From positions 62,001 through 126,000 of the forward strand of contig JACPUC010000030.1 of the NCBI GenBank assembly GCA_016192455.1: a stretch of 64,000 nt of DNA, in the 5' to 3' direction. This DNA comes from Candidatus Tectimicrobiota bacterium (GTDB taxonomy: Bacteria; JACPUC01). The notes under the pieces are model-generated. The model was given only the letters and a program-made list of their open reading frames with translations, did not search any database and had not been told where the DNA came from. The position numbers and the translations under genes are program-made. Below, piece after piece: positions 55,962 through 63,394 of this stretch (position 1 is its first letter; each line of letters opens with the position of its first letter).

Positions 55962-56282
55962 TTACTCTCCGGCGGGTTTCTCCGCGGCCCCTCCGGGATC
56001 GCTGGACAGAACGCCGGCCCGGAACCCCACGGACCTGAGGGCGGCGATCATCTGCGCCGCGCCGACGCGGGCTGGGTCGAATGCCACCTCGGCCTTCGCC
56101 TCGCGCAAGCTCACCTGCGCCTTCTCAACTCCGTCGAGCCTCTCCAAGGCTCGTTGAGCGATGATCACTCACGTCCCTCACGTCAGCCCCTCGACGCGCA
56201 GGCTCAGGTTCTCCGCCAGCGCGGCGGCGCTGCCGAGACCGAGGATGCTGGCCGCCAAGAGCAGCGTGACCCAGGTGCGCAT
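55962..56282 (-). CDS. Periplasmic MerP-like metal-binding protein, predicted selenoprotein (T-U-G-T-U)
   Basis: 106-residue exported HMA-domain protein if two TGA codons (56180-56178 and 56171-56169) are read as selenocysteine. It has a signal peptide, MRTWVTLLLAASILGLGSAAALA, then L-S-L-R-V-E-G-L-T-U35-G-T-U38, followed by the standard HMA helix and strands: ALERLDGVEKAQVSLREAKA and EVAFDPARVGAAQMIAALRSVGF. The family has G-M-T-C-x-x-C at that spot, so both metal ligands are replaced. The only hairpin downstream lies 22 nt after the second UGA and 31 nt after the first, within range of both. It should capture Hg(II) or another soft metal and hand it to MerT. The gene starts 2 bp after the zinc-ribbon gene stop. 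Confidence 0.85.
56135..56153 (-). promoter_or_regulatory. Putative bacterial SECIS hairpin in merP-like gene
   Basis: CGAGCCU and AGGCUCG form a perfect 7-bp stem with loop UGGAG (G second). The loop begins 22 nt after the second UGA, 31 nt after the first. Confidence 0.7.
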
Positions 56283-56284
56283 GC

Positions 56285-56569
56285 TCACTCCTCCCTCTCC
56301 AGGGCGAAGACGCCGTAGGCATGCAGCAGGCGAAACGTCTCGCCGCAGTGCTCGAGGCGGTCGCCCGCGGCGGCCTCATCCGGCAGGGTGAGCATGGTCC
56401 CGCACGCCGGACAGCTCGCGCGCTTGACGATCATGAGGCCGTACCGACCGTGTCGCTCCGAAACTCGGAACAGGAGCCCGGCTCAGTTGGCGCACTCGAA
56501 GCCCTCGCCCGGGCGCGCCCGCGGCCCAAGCTCGACCTCTTGCCCTCAGCCAGGACAGAGCGCCTTCAT
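56285..56569 (-). CDS. Small zinc-ribbon protein, predicted selenoprotein (C-P-G-U, C-A-N-U)
   Basis: 94-residue cytoplasmic protein if TGA 56548-56546 and 56485-56483 are selenocysteine. ATG 56569 follows GGGAGG. It begins M-K-A-L-C5-P-G-U8-G-Q-E-V and continues G-F-E-C26-A-N-U29-A-G-L-L-F, so in both knuckles of an otherwise ordinary zinc ribbon the second Cys is Sec. A second cluster, C53-P-A-C56 and H74-C75-G, is all cysteine. The frame is open to a TGA at 56287-56285 that is the natural stop, as the next gene starts 2 bp on. Both Sec codons have plausible hairpins downstream. It could be a metal sensor, chaperone or mercury trap. Confidence 0.8.
56455..56471 (-). promoter_or_regulatory. 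Putative bacterial SECIS hairpin for U29 of the zinc-ribbon gene
   Basis: GUUCCG and CGGAGC pair (one G-U) around loop AGUUU, G second; the loop starts 17 nt after the UGA. Confidence 0.6.
56508..56530 (-). promoter_or_regulatory. Putative bacterial SECIS hairpin for U8 of the zinc-ribbon gene
   Basis: CUUGGGC and GCCCGGG pair (two G-U) around a 9-nt loop, CGCGGGCGC, starting 22 nt after the UGA. The region is so GC-rich that competing folds exist. Confidence 0.45.
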
Positions 56570-56600
56570 GCCGCCTCCCGATCAGGTGGGTACGTTGAAG

Positions 56601-56834
56601 CTACAGGTGCAGGAGCTGCTTCAGCCGCCCCAGGTCGAAGCCCACGACCACCTCGTCGTCCACTGTGATCACCGGCACGGCAAGCCGACCCGTCTTCGCC
56701 TTCAGCTCGGCGATGGCGCCTTGGTCCGCTTCGACGTTCCGCTCCACGAAGGCGATCTGGTTCTGTGAAAGGAACTCTTTCACCTGTTTGCAGGGCCTTC
56801 ACGTAGGGCTGGTAAAGACCATGACGTTGGGCAT
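56601..56834 (-). CDS. Glutaredoxin-like protein, predicted selenoprotein (T-U-R-P-C)
   Basis: 77-residue glutaredoxin/NrdH-type protein if TGA 56801-56799 is read as selenocysteine. ATG 56834 follows GAGGGAG. M-P-N-V-M-V-F-T-S-P-T-U12-R-P-C15 is the usual N-terminus with Sec in place of the first redox Cys. The rest, KEFLSQNQIAFVERNVEA, then PVITVDDEVVVGFDLGRLKQLL, carries the TVP-type cis-proline and family C-terminus. A strong hairpin (7 bp) follows. It sits between the MerT-like and zinc-ribbon genes. It would act as reductant for selenols or for a mercury-selenol complex (inference). Confidence 0.87.
56765..56783 (-). promoter_or_regulatory. Putative bacterial SECIS hairpin in glutaredoxin-like gene
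   Basis: GUGAAAG and CUUUCAC form a perfect 7-bp stem with loop AGUUC (G second), 22 nt after the UGA. The cleanest SECIS candidate of the cluster. Confidence 0.75.
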
Positions 56835-56875
56835 CGTTCTCCCTCCCTATGAATTACGGCTGGCGAGGCAGATCC

Positions 56876-57259
56876 TCAGTTCATCGCGCCTTGCAGCAGC
56901 GCGGCGGTTGCGTCCGGGAAGAGATCGAGCGCCAGCGCCGCCAGCAGCGCCAGGGTGGCGCCCAGCAGCATAACGAGGTTGAGGCGCGCCCCGATGAAGC
57001 GGCATGCCACCGCGCGGCAGCGTCGGCGCTCCCTGAAGTATAACGCATACGAGCCAAGAACTCCGAACACGCCGGCTGGCAGGAAGATGGAACGGTACTG
57101 CATCGTCGTGCCCATGAACGCCCCTGTCCCAAGCCCCGTGAGCACGACGAGAAGCGGCAGGACGCAGCAGAGCGAGGCGACGAAGGCCGCCCCTAGGCTC
57201 ACCGCGCCCACTCCGAAAGCGCGCAGGCACTCTCGACCGGCATGCAGGGATACTCTCAT
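56876..57259 (-). CDS. MerT-like mercuric-ion membrane transporter
   Basis: 127-residue inner-membrane protein with three hydrophobic helices. The first holds the vicinal cysteine pair typical of MerT (GAAFVASLCCVLPLLVVLTG, C31-C32). The loop between helices 2 and 3 has C81-R-A-V-A-C86, matching the second cysteine pair of MerT. The third helix is NLVMLLGATLALLAALALDL. MerT takes Hg(II) from MerP and passes it inward. No Sec codons here. AGGGGA precedes ATG 57259. It is the first gene of the selenoprotein operon; MerR and MerA are not in the window. Confidence 0.82.
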   Translation of the reverse strand: MRVSLHAGRECLRAFGVGAVSLGAAFVASLCCVLPLLVVLTGLGTGAFMGTTMQYRSIFLPAGVFGVLGSYALYFRERRRCRAVACRFIGARLNLVMLLGATLALLAALALDLFPDATAALLQGAMN

Positions 57260-57439
57260 GAAACGTCCCCTGAACCGGCTTCACAAGCGCAAGACTGGAC
57301 GTCCCGCGTCGCCAGCCGCGTCCACGCCGCGCAGGGTCGCTGCTTGGGGATGACGCCGCGACCGGCGCTGGACCCTGCTGTCAAAGAAAACGATGCGCCG
57401 ACGGGGTTTTATTCGCCCAGCGGCGAAATTTTTCCGCTC

Positions 57440-58750
57440 CTACACCTTGTTCATCTTCAGCTCATCGAGGGGGTACCAGGTATCCCGCCAGGTGATGCCA
57501 TGGTTGCGCAGGGTGACGATGGCCGACCTCCAGAGGATGTAGAGGAAGACGAGGGCGGCGAGTGGAAAACCCAGGCCGTACCAAGGGCGCATGCCGTAGA
57601 ACCTGGCGTTGTCCCAACAGAGCAGGACAAGGCTGAGGAGGATGAGCCCGTTGAGGAGCCGGGTAAGGCCGTCGGTGGCGGCGAGGGCCGCGAACGGCCA
57701 CACATCAACCAGCAGCAGGGCGAGGGTGGAGGCGATGACGACGGAGAGGCGGTAGTCGATGCCGGCGAAGGCGTTCTTCATCAAGCCGTCGATCATCTCG
57801 CGCAGCGAGGTGTACCACTCCACCGCCAGCATCCCCTGGCCGAGGAGCACCTCCTGCCGGAAGCCGGACTTCTTCACCAGCTTGCCCAGCTTCACGTCAT
57901 CATCGGGGCGCATGGCAATGGCCCGGTGCGTGCCGATGGCATCGTAGACGCCGCGCCGCAGCAGGTTGAAGGCGCCGATGCCAAGGTGACAGCGGCTCGC
58001 CGCGTCCCGCGCCTTCCACGGTTTCGTGTAGCTGATGAAGAAGACGCCGAAGGCGGCGGCAAGCCAGTTCAGCAGCACGCCGGGCATGGTGAGGCGCGGG
58101 AAGACGGTGAGGTGATCGAGGCGCTCCCGCAGCAGGAAACGGGTGGCGCGGCGGAGCACGGTCGGTTCCATGACGACATCGGCATCGGTGAAGAGAAGCA
58201 GCTCGCCGCGGGAGTGCAGCGCCCCCTGGTGCAAGGCGTGGTTCTTCCCCAGCCACCCCGGCGGCAGCTCGCTGACATGGAGAACCCGCAGACGTTCCTG
58301 CCGCCGAGCCAGCTCATCCAGAATGGCGCCGGTGCGGTCGGTGGAACGATCGTCGACCGCCAGCACCTCGTAGGCATCGTACTCCTGCGCCAGCACCGAC
58401 AGCAGCGCCTGCCTGAGGTTACGCGCCTCGTTCCGCGCGGCGATGATCACCGACACCGTGGGGGCCGCGCCCGCCACGGCGGCCGAGGTTTTGGCGGCGC
58501 GCGGCGACGCCGTGCTACGAGGCGAAACGTGACGGGATGCCTCCACCGAGGCGCCGGCCGCTGCCGGGAATGGCGAGAGAGGGTGCGCCTCAACCTTCCC
58601 TGCTTCGCCAGGGGCGCCGGGGGGGAGATCACGCAGGAACTGCAAGGTGCGGTTGCCGCGCGCCATCCGCAGCGCGATGCCGAGGCCGAGGACGAGGGTC
58701 GCGAGGGCGAGGGAGAAGAGGATGGGATGACCCAGGGAGAGTGCCGGCAT
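57440..58750 (-). CDS. Glycosyltransferase family 2 membrane protein
   Basis: 436-residue GT-A glycosyltransferase with a leading membrane helix (HPILFSLALATLVLGLGIAL) and several C-terminal helices. Catalytic pieces are VSVIIAARNEARNLRQALLSVL, VLAVDDRSTDRTGAI, WLGKNHALHQGA, the DxD-type LLFTDADVVMEP, and MRPDDDVKLGKLVKKSG. It resembles HpnB-like and other hopanoid- or lipid-linked transferases. The ATG at 58750 begins the first helix; a GTG/ATG 129 bp upstream would add a low-complexity leader. Acceptor unknown. Confidence 0.87.
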   Translation of the reverse strand: MPALSLGHPILFSLALATLVLGLGIALRMARGNRTLQFLRDLPPGAPGEAGKVEAHPLSPFPAAAGASVEASRHVSPRSTASPRAAKTSAAVAGAAPTVSVIIAARNEARNLRQALLSVLAQEYDAYEVLAVDDRSTDRTGAILDELARRQERLRVLHVSELPPGWLGKNHALHQGALHSRGELLLFTDADVVMEPTVLRRATRFLLRERLDHLTVFPRLTMPGVLLNWLAAAFGVFFISYTKPWKARDAASRCHLGIGAFNLLRRGVYDAIGTHRAIAMRPDDDVKLGKLVKKSGFRQEVLLGQGMLAVEWYTSLREMIDGLMKNAFAGIDYRLSVVIASTLALLLVDVWPFAALAATDGLTRLLNGLILLSLVLLCWDNARFYGMRPWYGLGFPLAALVFLYILWRSAIVTLRNHGITWRDTWYPLDELKMNKV

Positions 58751-59008
58751 GGATGGTTGGGGAGCGCCTTGCCGCTTCGCTGGGGTTGGGGGACCGCGCG
58801 CCGTCCCGCCGCGGCTCTTCCCCTGGGGTGCGGCCGGATACCACCCGGCAAGCAGCGCGGGTAACCTGAAGGACACCACGACAGGCGCGGCCTAGCTCTC
58901 AGGAGATAGGGGAGACCGAGGGCCAGCGTCACGTTGCCGCTGCCGCCGCGCCTCCCTCCGCCTCTCCGCCGCCGCCATCCACCCACCCAGCCCGGCAAGC
59001 CGCAAGGC

Positions 59009-60148
59009 TCAGGCTGGCTTCACCATCTCCTTGTCGTCGGCGCCGAGCTTCTCAAAGACCTTTTGCTTCACTTGGGCGTCGAAGATTTCCCATTTCTTGT
59101 ACGTGAAGTCCCCTTCAAGGGTGCCGGAGAGGAAGCCGAGGGGCACGGTGAAGCCGCCGGCATCGTGCCGTCCGCCGCCGAAGTAGCGGCCGGCGGCGTC
59201 GCGCCCGAAGCTCTCCTTCAGGAAATGGTCAGGGTCCAGGGTGATCTTCGAGGTGCGCAGGGAGCCAACGAGCATCTCGGTCTTGTCGGCATCGATGACG
59301 ATGCCGTAGACGATGGCGGTGTGGACGTTCTCTTCGGTAAGGAGGAAGTCGGCCGCCTGCGGGATGGCATCGCGGTCTTCGGCCCGCAGGTAGCCGATGC
59401 CGGCCACGCTGACGTTGTTCTGCACGACGCGGTTCTCGAGCGCCTTCTGGATGACGCTCATCACCTTCTTCGAGCGCGCCTGGTTCATAATGTCGCTGAG
59501 CAGCCCTTGATCGGTGAAAGAGCTCAGGTACGCGGCGGCGTAAAAATCCTCCTCGCCCGCTCGCAGCAGGTTCGAGGTTTCGGTGATGATCCCGTGCATG
59601 AGCGCCGTGGCGCAGCGCACATGGGTCTTGTTCGTGCGCTCGAAGCTGACGAGCCCGGCCTGCAGGTAGCCGGTGTAGATCGTTGCGGTGGCGCCCACCT
59701 TCTGGATGTCGCAGAACTCCGGGCTGACCGCGTACTGCTTCTCGTGGTGGTCGACGACGATCAGGTCCTTCACGCCGGCCTCGTGCAGGCGCTCGGTAAG
59801 CGAGGTGGTGGTGCCCTGGTTGTCGATGAAGACCGCGCCGTCGAAACGCTTGAAGTCGAAGCCGGATTGGTAGCGGGTGAGGTCGATCTCCAGCAGCTTC
59901 GTCAGGGCGATGTTCTGTTGGTGGCTGATGATGCCGTCGTAGACGATCTCGCACTCGATGCCGAAGCCGCGGGAGATGAGCAGATGGGCGAATCCCGAGG
60001 AGATCGCGTCGGGGTCGGGGAAGTTCTGGATGGCGATGATGTGGTGCTCACCCCGGTGGAGCTGCAAAAAGCTCGCAAGCTTCTCCGCCATCGACCGGGG
60101 GACGGCGTTGGAGGCGACGAGGCTCGCCACACTCTGTTGCTGTTCCAT
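59009..60148 (-). CDS. DHH-family phosphoesterase (NrnA/exopolyphosphatase-like)
   Basis: 379-residue DHH/DHHA1 enzyme. The metal motifs are F-P-D-P-D-A-I-S-S-G, F-I-D-N-Q, and V-V-D-H-H-E-K-Q; the DHHA1 domain ends with GGGRHDAGGFTVPLGFL. Such enzymes degrade oligoribonucleotides, pAp or cyclic dinucleotides. Start ATG 60148 has AGGAG upstream. It probably belongs to the NrnA/RecJ-like cytosolic group; exact substrate unknown. Its promoter and an inverted repeat are at 60366-60417. Confidence 0.92.
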   Translation of the reverse strand: MEQQQSVASLVASNAVPRSMAEKLASFLQLHRGEHHIIAIQNFPDPDAISSGFAHLLISRGFGIECEIVYDGIISHQQNIALTKLLEIDLTRYQSGFDFKRFDGAVFIDNQGTTTSLTERLHEAGVKDLIVVDHHEKQYAVSPEFCDIQKVGATATIYTGYLQAGLVSFERTNKTHVRCATALMHGIITETSNLLRAGEEDFYAAAYLSSFTDQGLLSDIMNQARSKKVMSVIQKALENRVVQNNVSVAGIGYLRAEDRDAIPQAADFLLTEENVHTAIVYGIVIDADKTEMLVGSLRTSKITLDPDHFLKESFGRDAAGRYFGGGRHDAGGFTVPLGFLSGTLEGDFTYKKWEIFDAQVKQKVFEKLGADDKEMVKPA

Positions 60149-60365
60149 AAACGTAGAAACTCCTGAGCTCGCCGGTGGCAAGCCTCACGACGACGCGCCG
60201 ACGGCGCCGACCCTCGGGTCTCCGGGCCGCACCTGGCGCCGGCCGTCAGCGAAGCTTCCTCACCGGAGCAGCGGCTGATCCCAAGCGACGATAGACGAGG
60301 AATCCATCAGGGGAAATGACTATCGCTTCGCGCTACGGGCTGGTTAACTGCATGACCGTGGTACT

Positions 60366-60393
60366 CATGTATCACGATTGAGCAAAATGTCAA
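60366..60393 (-). promoter_or_regulatory. Promoter of the DHH gene
   Basis: On the minus strand consensus TTGACA (60393-60388), 16-bp spacer, TACATG (60371-60366). The region is AT-richer than its surroundings. Confidence 0.6.
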
Positions 60394-60394
60394 C

Positions 60395-60417
60395 GGTTGA
60401 ATTTCGCTGCTTCAACC
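60395..60417. promoter_or_regulatory. Inverted repeat just upstream of the DHH promoter
   Basis: GGTTGAA (60395-60401) and TTCAACC (60411-60417), 9-nt spacer, immediately before the -35 box on the minus strand: a candidate binding site for a dimeric regulator. Confidence 0.45.
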
Positions 60418-60969
60418 TCGCGGGACGCGCCTGGGCGCGCCAGGGGGAAATGGGGGCCACGAGGGAGCGGAGGGCCTCCTCCCGAGGCACTGCGGCGGGC
60501 GCGGGACGCGCTGGAGGAACAAGGGTGGCGCCATGATCGGCCTGTGCCTCCAGCCTCATTTGACGAACCTTCGTAGCTGTGCTACCGAACATCAGGGGCA
60601 GCCGAGAACGCCCGCGGCTTCATGCGGCCTGGCGAGGTGGCGGAGCTGCTCACCGGCTCGGCGCAGGTTCCCCCGCCCTCGCTCCGCCATCCCCCAGGCT
60701 GGCTCCTGGGGCGTGCTTCCGGGGGCTTGCTCTTAGGGCTCGCTGGAAGGGGCTTGCTGGGGATGCCTCGATCCCGAGGCATTCAAGCGCGATTCGGTTT
60801 TTCACCACAAGACAAGAGTAAGAATGGAAGGACTACATTTCAAGTCCCGCCGGCGAGTCTCGGCGCCGAACCGCTCCTGGCGCTGGGCCGCGACGGCCTC
60901 AGCGCGACGGCCTTGGCTTTTGAGGGCGACTGCGGGCAGGCGCGCGCCCTGAACAGTGAAGGAGGCAGT

Positions 60970-61953
60970 GTGGCAGGGGTGCTCATTACCGGCGGAACGG
61001 GATTGATCGGCGCGCAGGTGGCGCGCCTCCTTGTGGAGCGCGGCGAATCGCCGCTGCTCTTCGAGCTGTCGCCGCGCCAGGAGGCTGTCTCCGCATTGCA
61101 GGCGGAGTCCGCTGGAGCTGCGGCGCGGGGTCGCATCCATCTGCTTCAGGGGGACGTGCTGCATCTGGACCAGGTGCGGGCGGCCGTGCGGCAGCACGAC
61201 ATCAGGTGCGTCATCCACACCGCCGCCCTGCGGGGCCTCACCGCGGGGGTGCAAGCGAATCCCTACGAGGGGGCGCGCTTGAACTTCGAAGGGGCCTTGA
61301 ACATCCTGGAGGCGGCTCGCCTCGAGGGGGTTCGGCGGGTTGTCTTCTCCAGCTCCTCGACGGTCTACTTCGGCACTCTTGATCCCCTGCCCGCGACGCT
61401 CCGCGAGGAGATGCCCCTGCGGCCGCCGCCGTCGATTTACGCCGCCACGAAGCTCGCCGCCGAGCACCTGGGGCGGAACTACGCCCGCTGGTTCGGCGTC
61501 GAGTTCACGGCGGTGCGCTATGCCAGGGTGATCGGCCCCCAGGCGAACCCCGTCACCCCTCACGGGGTGGCCCTCAAGACCATGGCGGAGGCGGCGGTGC
61601 GCGGCGAGCCCGCCAAGGTTGAGGCGTTCCTGTTCAGCGAGGAGCTCCTCTCGTATCGGGACGCGGCTCGCGGCACCGTGCTGGCGGCGCTGAAGAAGGG
61701 CGACCCGGCGCCGGCGTACAACATCGGCAGCGGCCAGCCCCACACGATGGCGGAGGTGCTGGAGGCCCTGCGCCGCTGCGTGCCCGAGGCGCGCATCAGC
61801 ACGCGCCCCCTGTCGCCGAGCTTTCCCTACCGCTTCCCCATCCCCCCGCAGGACGGCGAGCTGGCGCAGCGGGACCTCGGCTACACCGCCGCCTGCGACC
61901 TCGAGCAGATCATGGCGGAGTACTGCGACTATGCTCGCGCTCGGCGCGGCTGA
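60970..61953 (+). CDS. NAD-dependent epimerase/dehydratase
   Basis: 327-residue extended SDR related to nucleotide-sugar epimerases. GTG 60970 follows GAAGGAGG, which decides the start. VLITGGTGLIGAQVARLLVERG is the NAD-binding loop; VVFSSSSTVYFG and the catalytic Y-x-x-x-K in SIYAATKLAAEHLGRNYA follow, then VRYARVIGPQAN and YNIGSGQPHTM. Sugar substrate not determinable. It stands alone on the plus strand. Confidence 0.9.
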   Translation: MAGVLITGGTGLIGAQVARLLVERGESPLLFELSPRQEAVSALQAESAGAAARGRIHLLQGDVLHLDQVRAAVRQHDIRCVIHTAALRGLTAGVQANPYEGARLNFEGALNILEAARLEGVRRVVFSSSSTVYFGTLDPLPATLREEMPLRPPPSIYAATKLAAEHLGRNYARWFGVEFTAVRYARVIGPQANPVTPHGVALKTMAEAAVRGEPAKVEAFLFSEELLSYRDAARGTVLAALKKGDPAPAYNIGSGQPHTMAEVLEALRRCVPEARISTRPLSPSFPYRFPIPPQDGELAQRDLGYTAACDLEQIMAEYCDYARARRG

Positions 61954-62081
61954 GGGAGCCGCCCGGGGGAGGAAGAGCGCCACGGCGCAGGGACGAGCCG
62001 GTGTGGAGGGGGCGCGCAAAGCGCAGAAAGGGGCAGCGCCGCCGCGCCGCCCCTTGCAGGAGGGTCCAGGTCTCCCGAACG

Positions 62082-63092
62082 CTACTTCTTCCCCGCCGCT
62101 TTCAGGAAGCTCAGGTCGAAGAGCTGGTCCTCGGGCACCATTTTCTGCACGTTCCCGGTCTTGACAAGCCACTCCTGCATCGCCATGACGCTCTTTATGT
62201 TCGGCATGGAATCGTACGTAAAGCCGGCATGGATGGACTTCTTGATGAGGTCCGGCTCAAGCTTCGTCCATTTGTTCATCACCGTGGCCACTTCATCGCT
62301 CTGCTTGCCTTTGTCGATGTAGAACTTCACCCCCTTCTGGTAGGCGTTCATCCATTTCTGGGCATCGTCGCGGCGCTCGCGGATGAACTTACCGGTGTAG
62401 ATGAAGAACGCCGAGGTAAAATCGAGGGTGCCGGGGGTCTGATCGCCGGTGACCAGGATTTTGCCGACGCCCATCTCCTCGGCGCGCGTCCCCCATGGGT
62501 CCACGAAGATGCCCGCGTCGACGGCCTTGGTCTGCATCCCCTGCACCATCTTCGGGATGTCCATGTATTTGACCTTGTTGTGATCGTAGGGAACACCGTT
62601 CGAGGTGAGGATGTGGTAGAGGAGGTACTCGCCGGAGGTGAAGGGGGCGTTGTTGTAGATCGTCCGGCCGGCAAGGTCCTTCACGCTGCGGACCTCGCCG
62701 GAGTCGTAGAGGTCCTTGCGGACGGCCAACAAGAGGTAGCCGTTGCCCTTCGACAGCTTCCCCTTGTCGGCGACGATCTTCATATCCAGGCCCGTGGCGA
62801 AGGCGTTGAAGAAGCCCGCGCTCACCGCGCCGCCGAGGACATCGAGCTGCCCGGTGGCGGCGGGCGCCATCATCTTCTGGGCGGAGATGAAGCGCTCGGC
62901 CTTGACCGTCAGTCCTGCCTCCGTGAAGTAGCCGTTGTCAATGGCGATAAAGAACGGGGCGTAGGAGAGGAACGGTTGGTAGCCGGCATTCACCTCCGCC
63001 GCCGAGGCCGGGCCGAGGGGCAGGGCGAGCAGGCTGGCGAGCAGAGCGAGGGGGAACGTCAGGGATACAACGCGTCGCATGCGTGGCAGCAT
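62082..63092 (-). CDS. NitT/TauT-type ABC substrate-binding protein
   Basis: 336-residue periplasmic binding protein, NMT1/THI5-like. ATG 63092 has GAGGAGG upstream. The signal peptide (VVSLTFPLALLASLLALPLGPASA) is followed by NAGYQPFLSYAPFFIAIDNGYF, AATGQLDVLGGAVSAGFFNAF and VKDLAGRTIYNNAP, all family features. It is followed on the same strand by nothing in the window; the next gene upstream, another binding protein, ends 303 bp before it. Ligand unknown. Confidence 0.9.
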   Translation of the reverse strand: MLPRMRRVVSLTFPLALLASLLALPLGPASAAEVNAGYQPFLSYAPFFIAIDNGYFTEAGLTVKAERFISAQKMMAPAATGQLDVLGGAVSAGFFNAFATGLDMKIVADKGKLSKGNGYLLLAVRKDLYDSGEVRSVKDLAGRTIYNNAPFTSGEYLLYHILTSNGVPYDHNKVKYMDIPKMVQGMQTKAVDAGIFVDPWGTRAEEMGVGKILVTGDQTPGTLDFTSAFFIYTGKFIRERRDDAQKWMNAYQKGVKFYIDKGKQSDEVATVMNKWTKLEPDLIKKSIHAGFTYDSMPNIKSVMAMQEWLVKTGNVQKMVPEDQLFDLSFLKAAGKK

Positions 63093-63394
63093 CTTGATAC
63101 CTCCTCAGGAACAGCGCGTGCGTTCAGTGGCCGCTCCTCTCATCTCGTCGCCGCGCCGTTCGGGGCAGCGCTCCGCGATGAGAAGGCCGCAGGACCACAT
63201 CTCCTCATGCCGACTTGGTGAGCGGAGAGGCTCCGCCGCCGAGCATCACTTGTGCAGAGCTGGGTGTGCTCTCTCCCATATACCAGCCGCGCCGCAAGAG
63301 TTCAAAGGGAAAGCGGCCCAGCCGCCCGGCCCGCGGCTGTGGCGTGGTGACCCTCCACCCCGCCGCGCCGGTCGTCGTCCTGCCCCGGCGCGTC
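63093..63394. other. Intergenic between two binding-protein genes
   Basis: 302 bp with no gene; a good ribosome site (GAGGAGG) for the 62082-63092 gene lies at its lower end. No promoter identified. Confidence 0.4.

Larger units (their letters stand above)
60149..60969. other. Long divergent intergenic region
   Basis: 821 bp between the DHH phosphoesterase and the epimerase. It contains the minus-strand promoter and inverted repeat below, and a hairpin ATGCCTCG/CGAGGCAT at 60763-60782 with an ATCC loop. Two GGGGCTTGCT copies lie just before it. No gene was identified. Confidence 0.5.

Noticed and set aside
56876-56878. The TGA ending the MerT-like gene as another selenocysteine codon
   Set aside because: It lies where MerT proteins end, no Cys is expected there, and the following codons do not continue the family.
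54478-57259. TGA read as tryptophan or other code change
   Set aside because: TGA is the normal stop of several genes here (for example the zinc-ribbon and MerT-like genes), and Trp does not fit the family positions, while Cys does.
60763-60782. Hairpin ATGCCTCG/CGAGGCAT as a terminator
   Set aside because: No T-run follows directly and no gene ends nearby.
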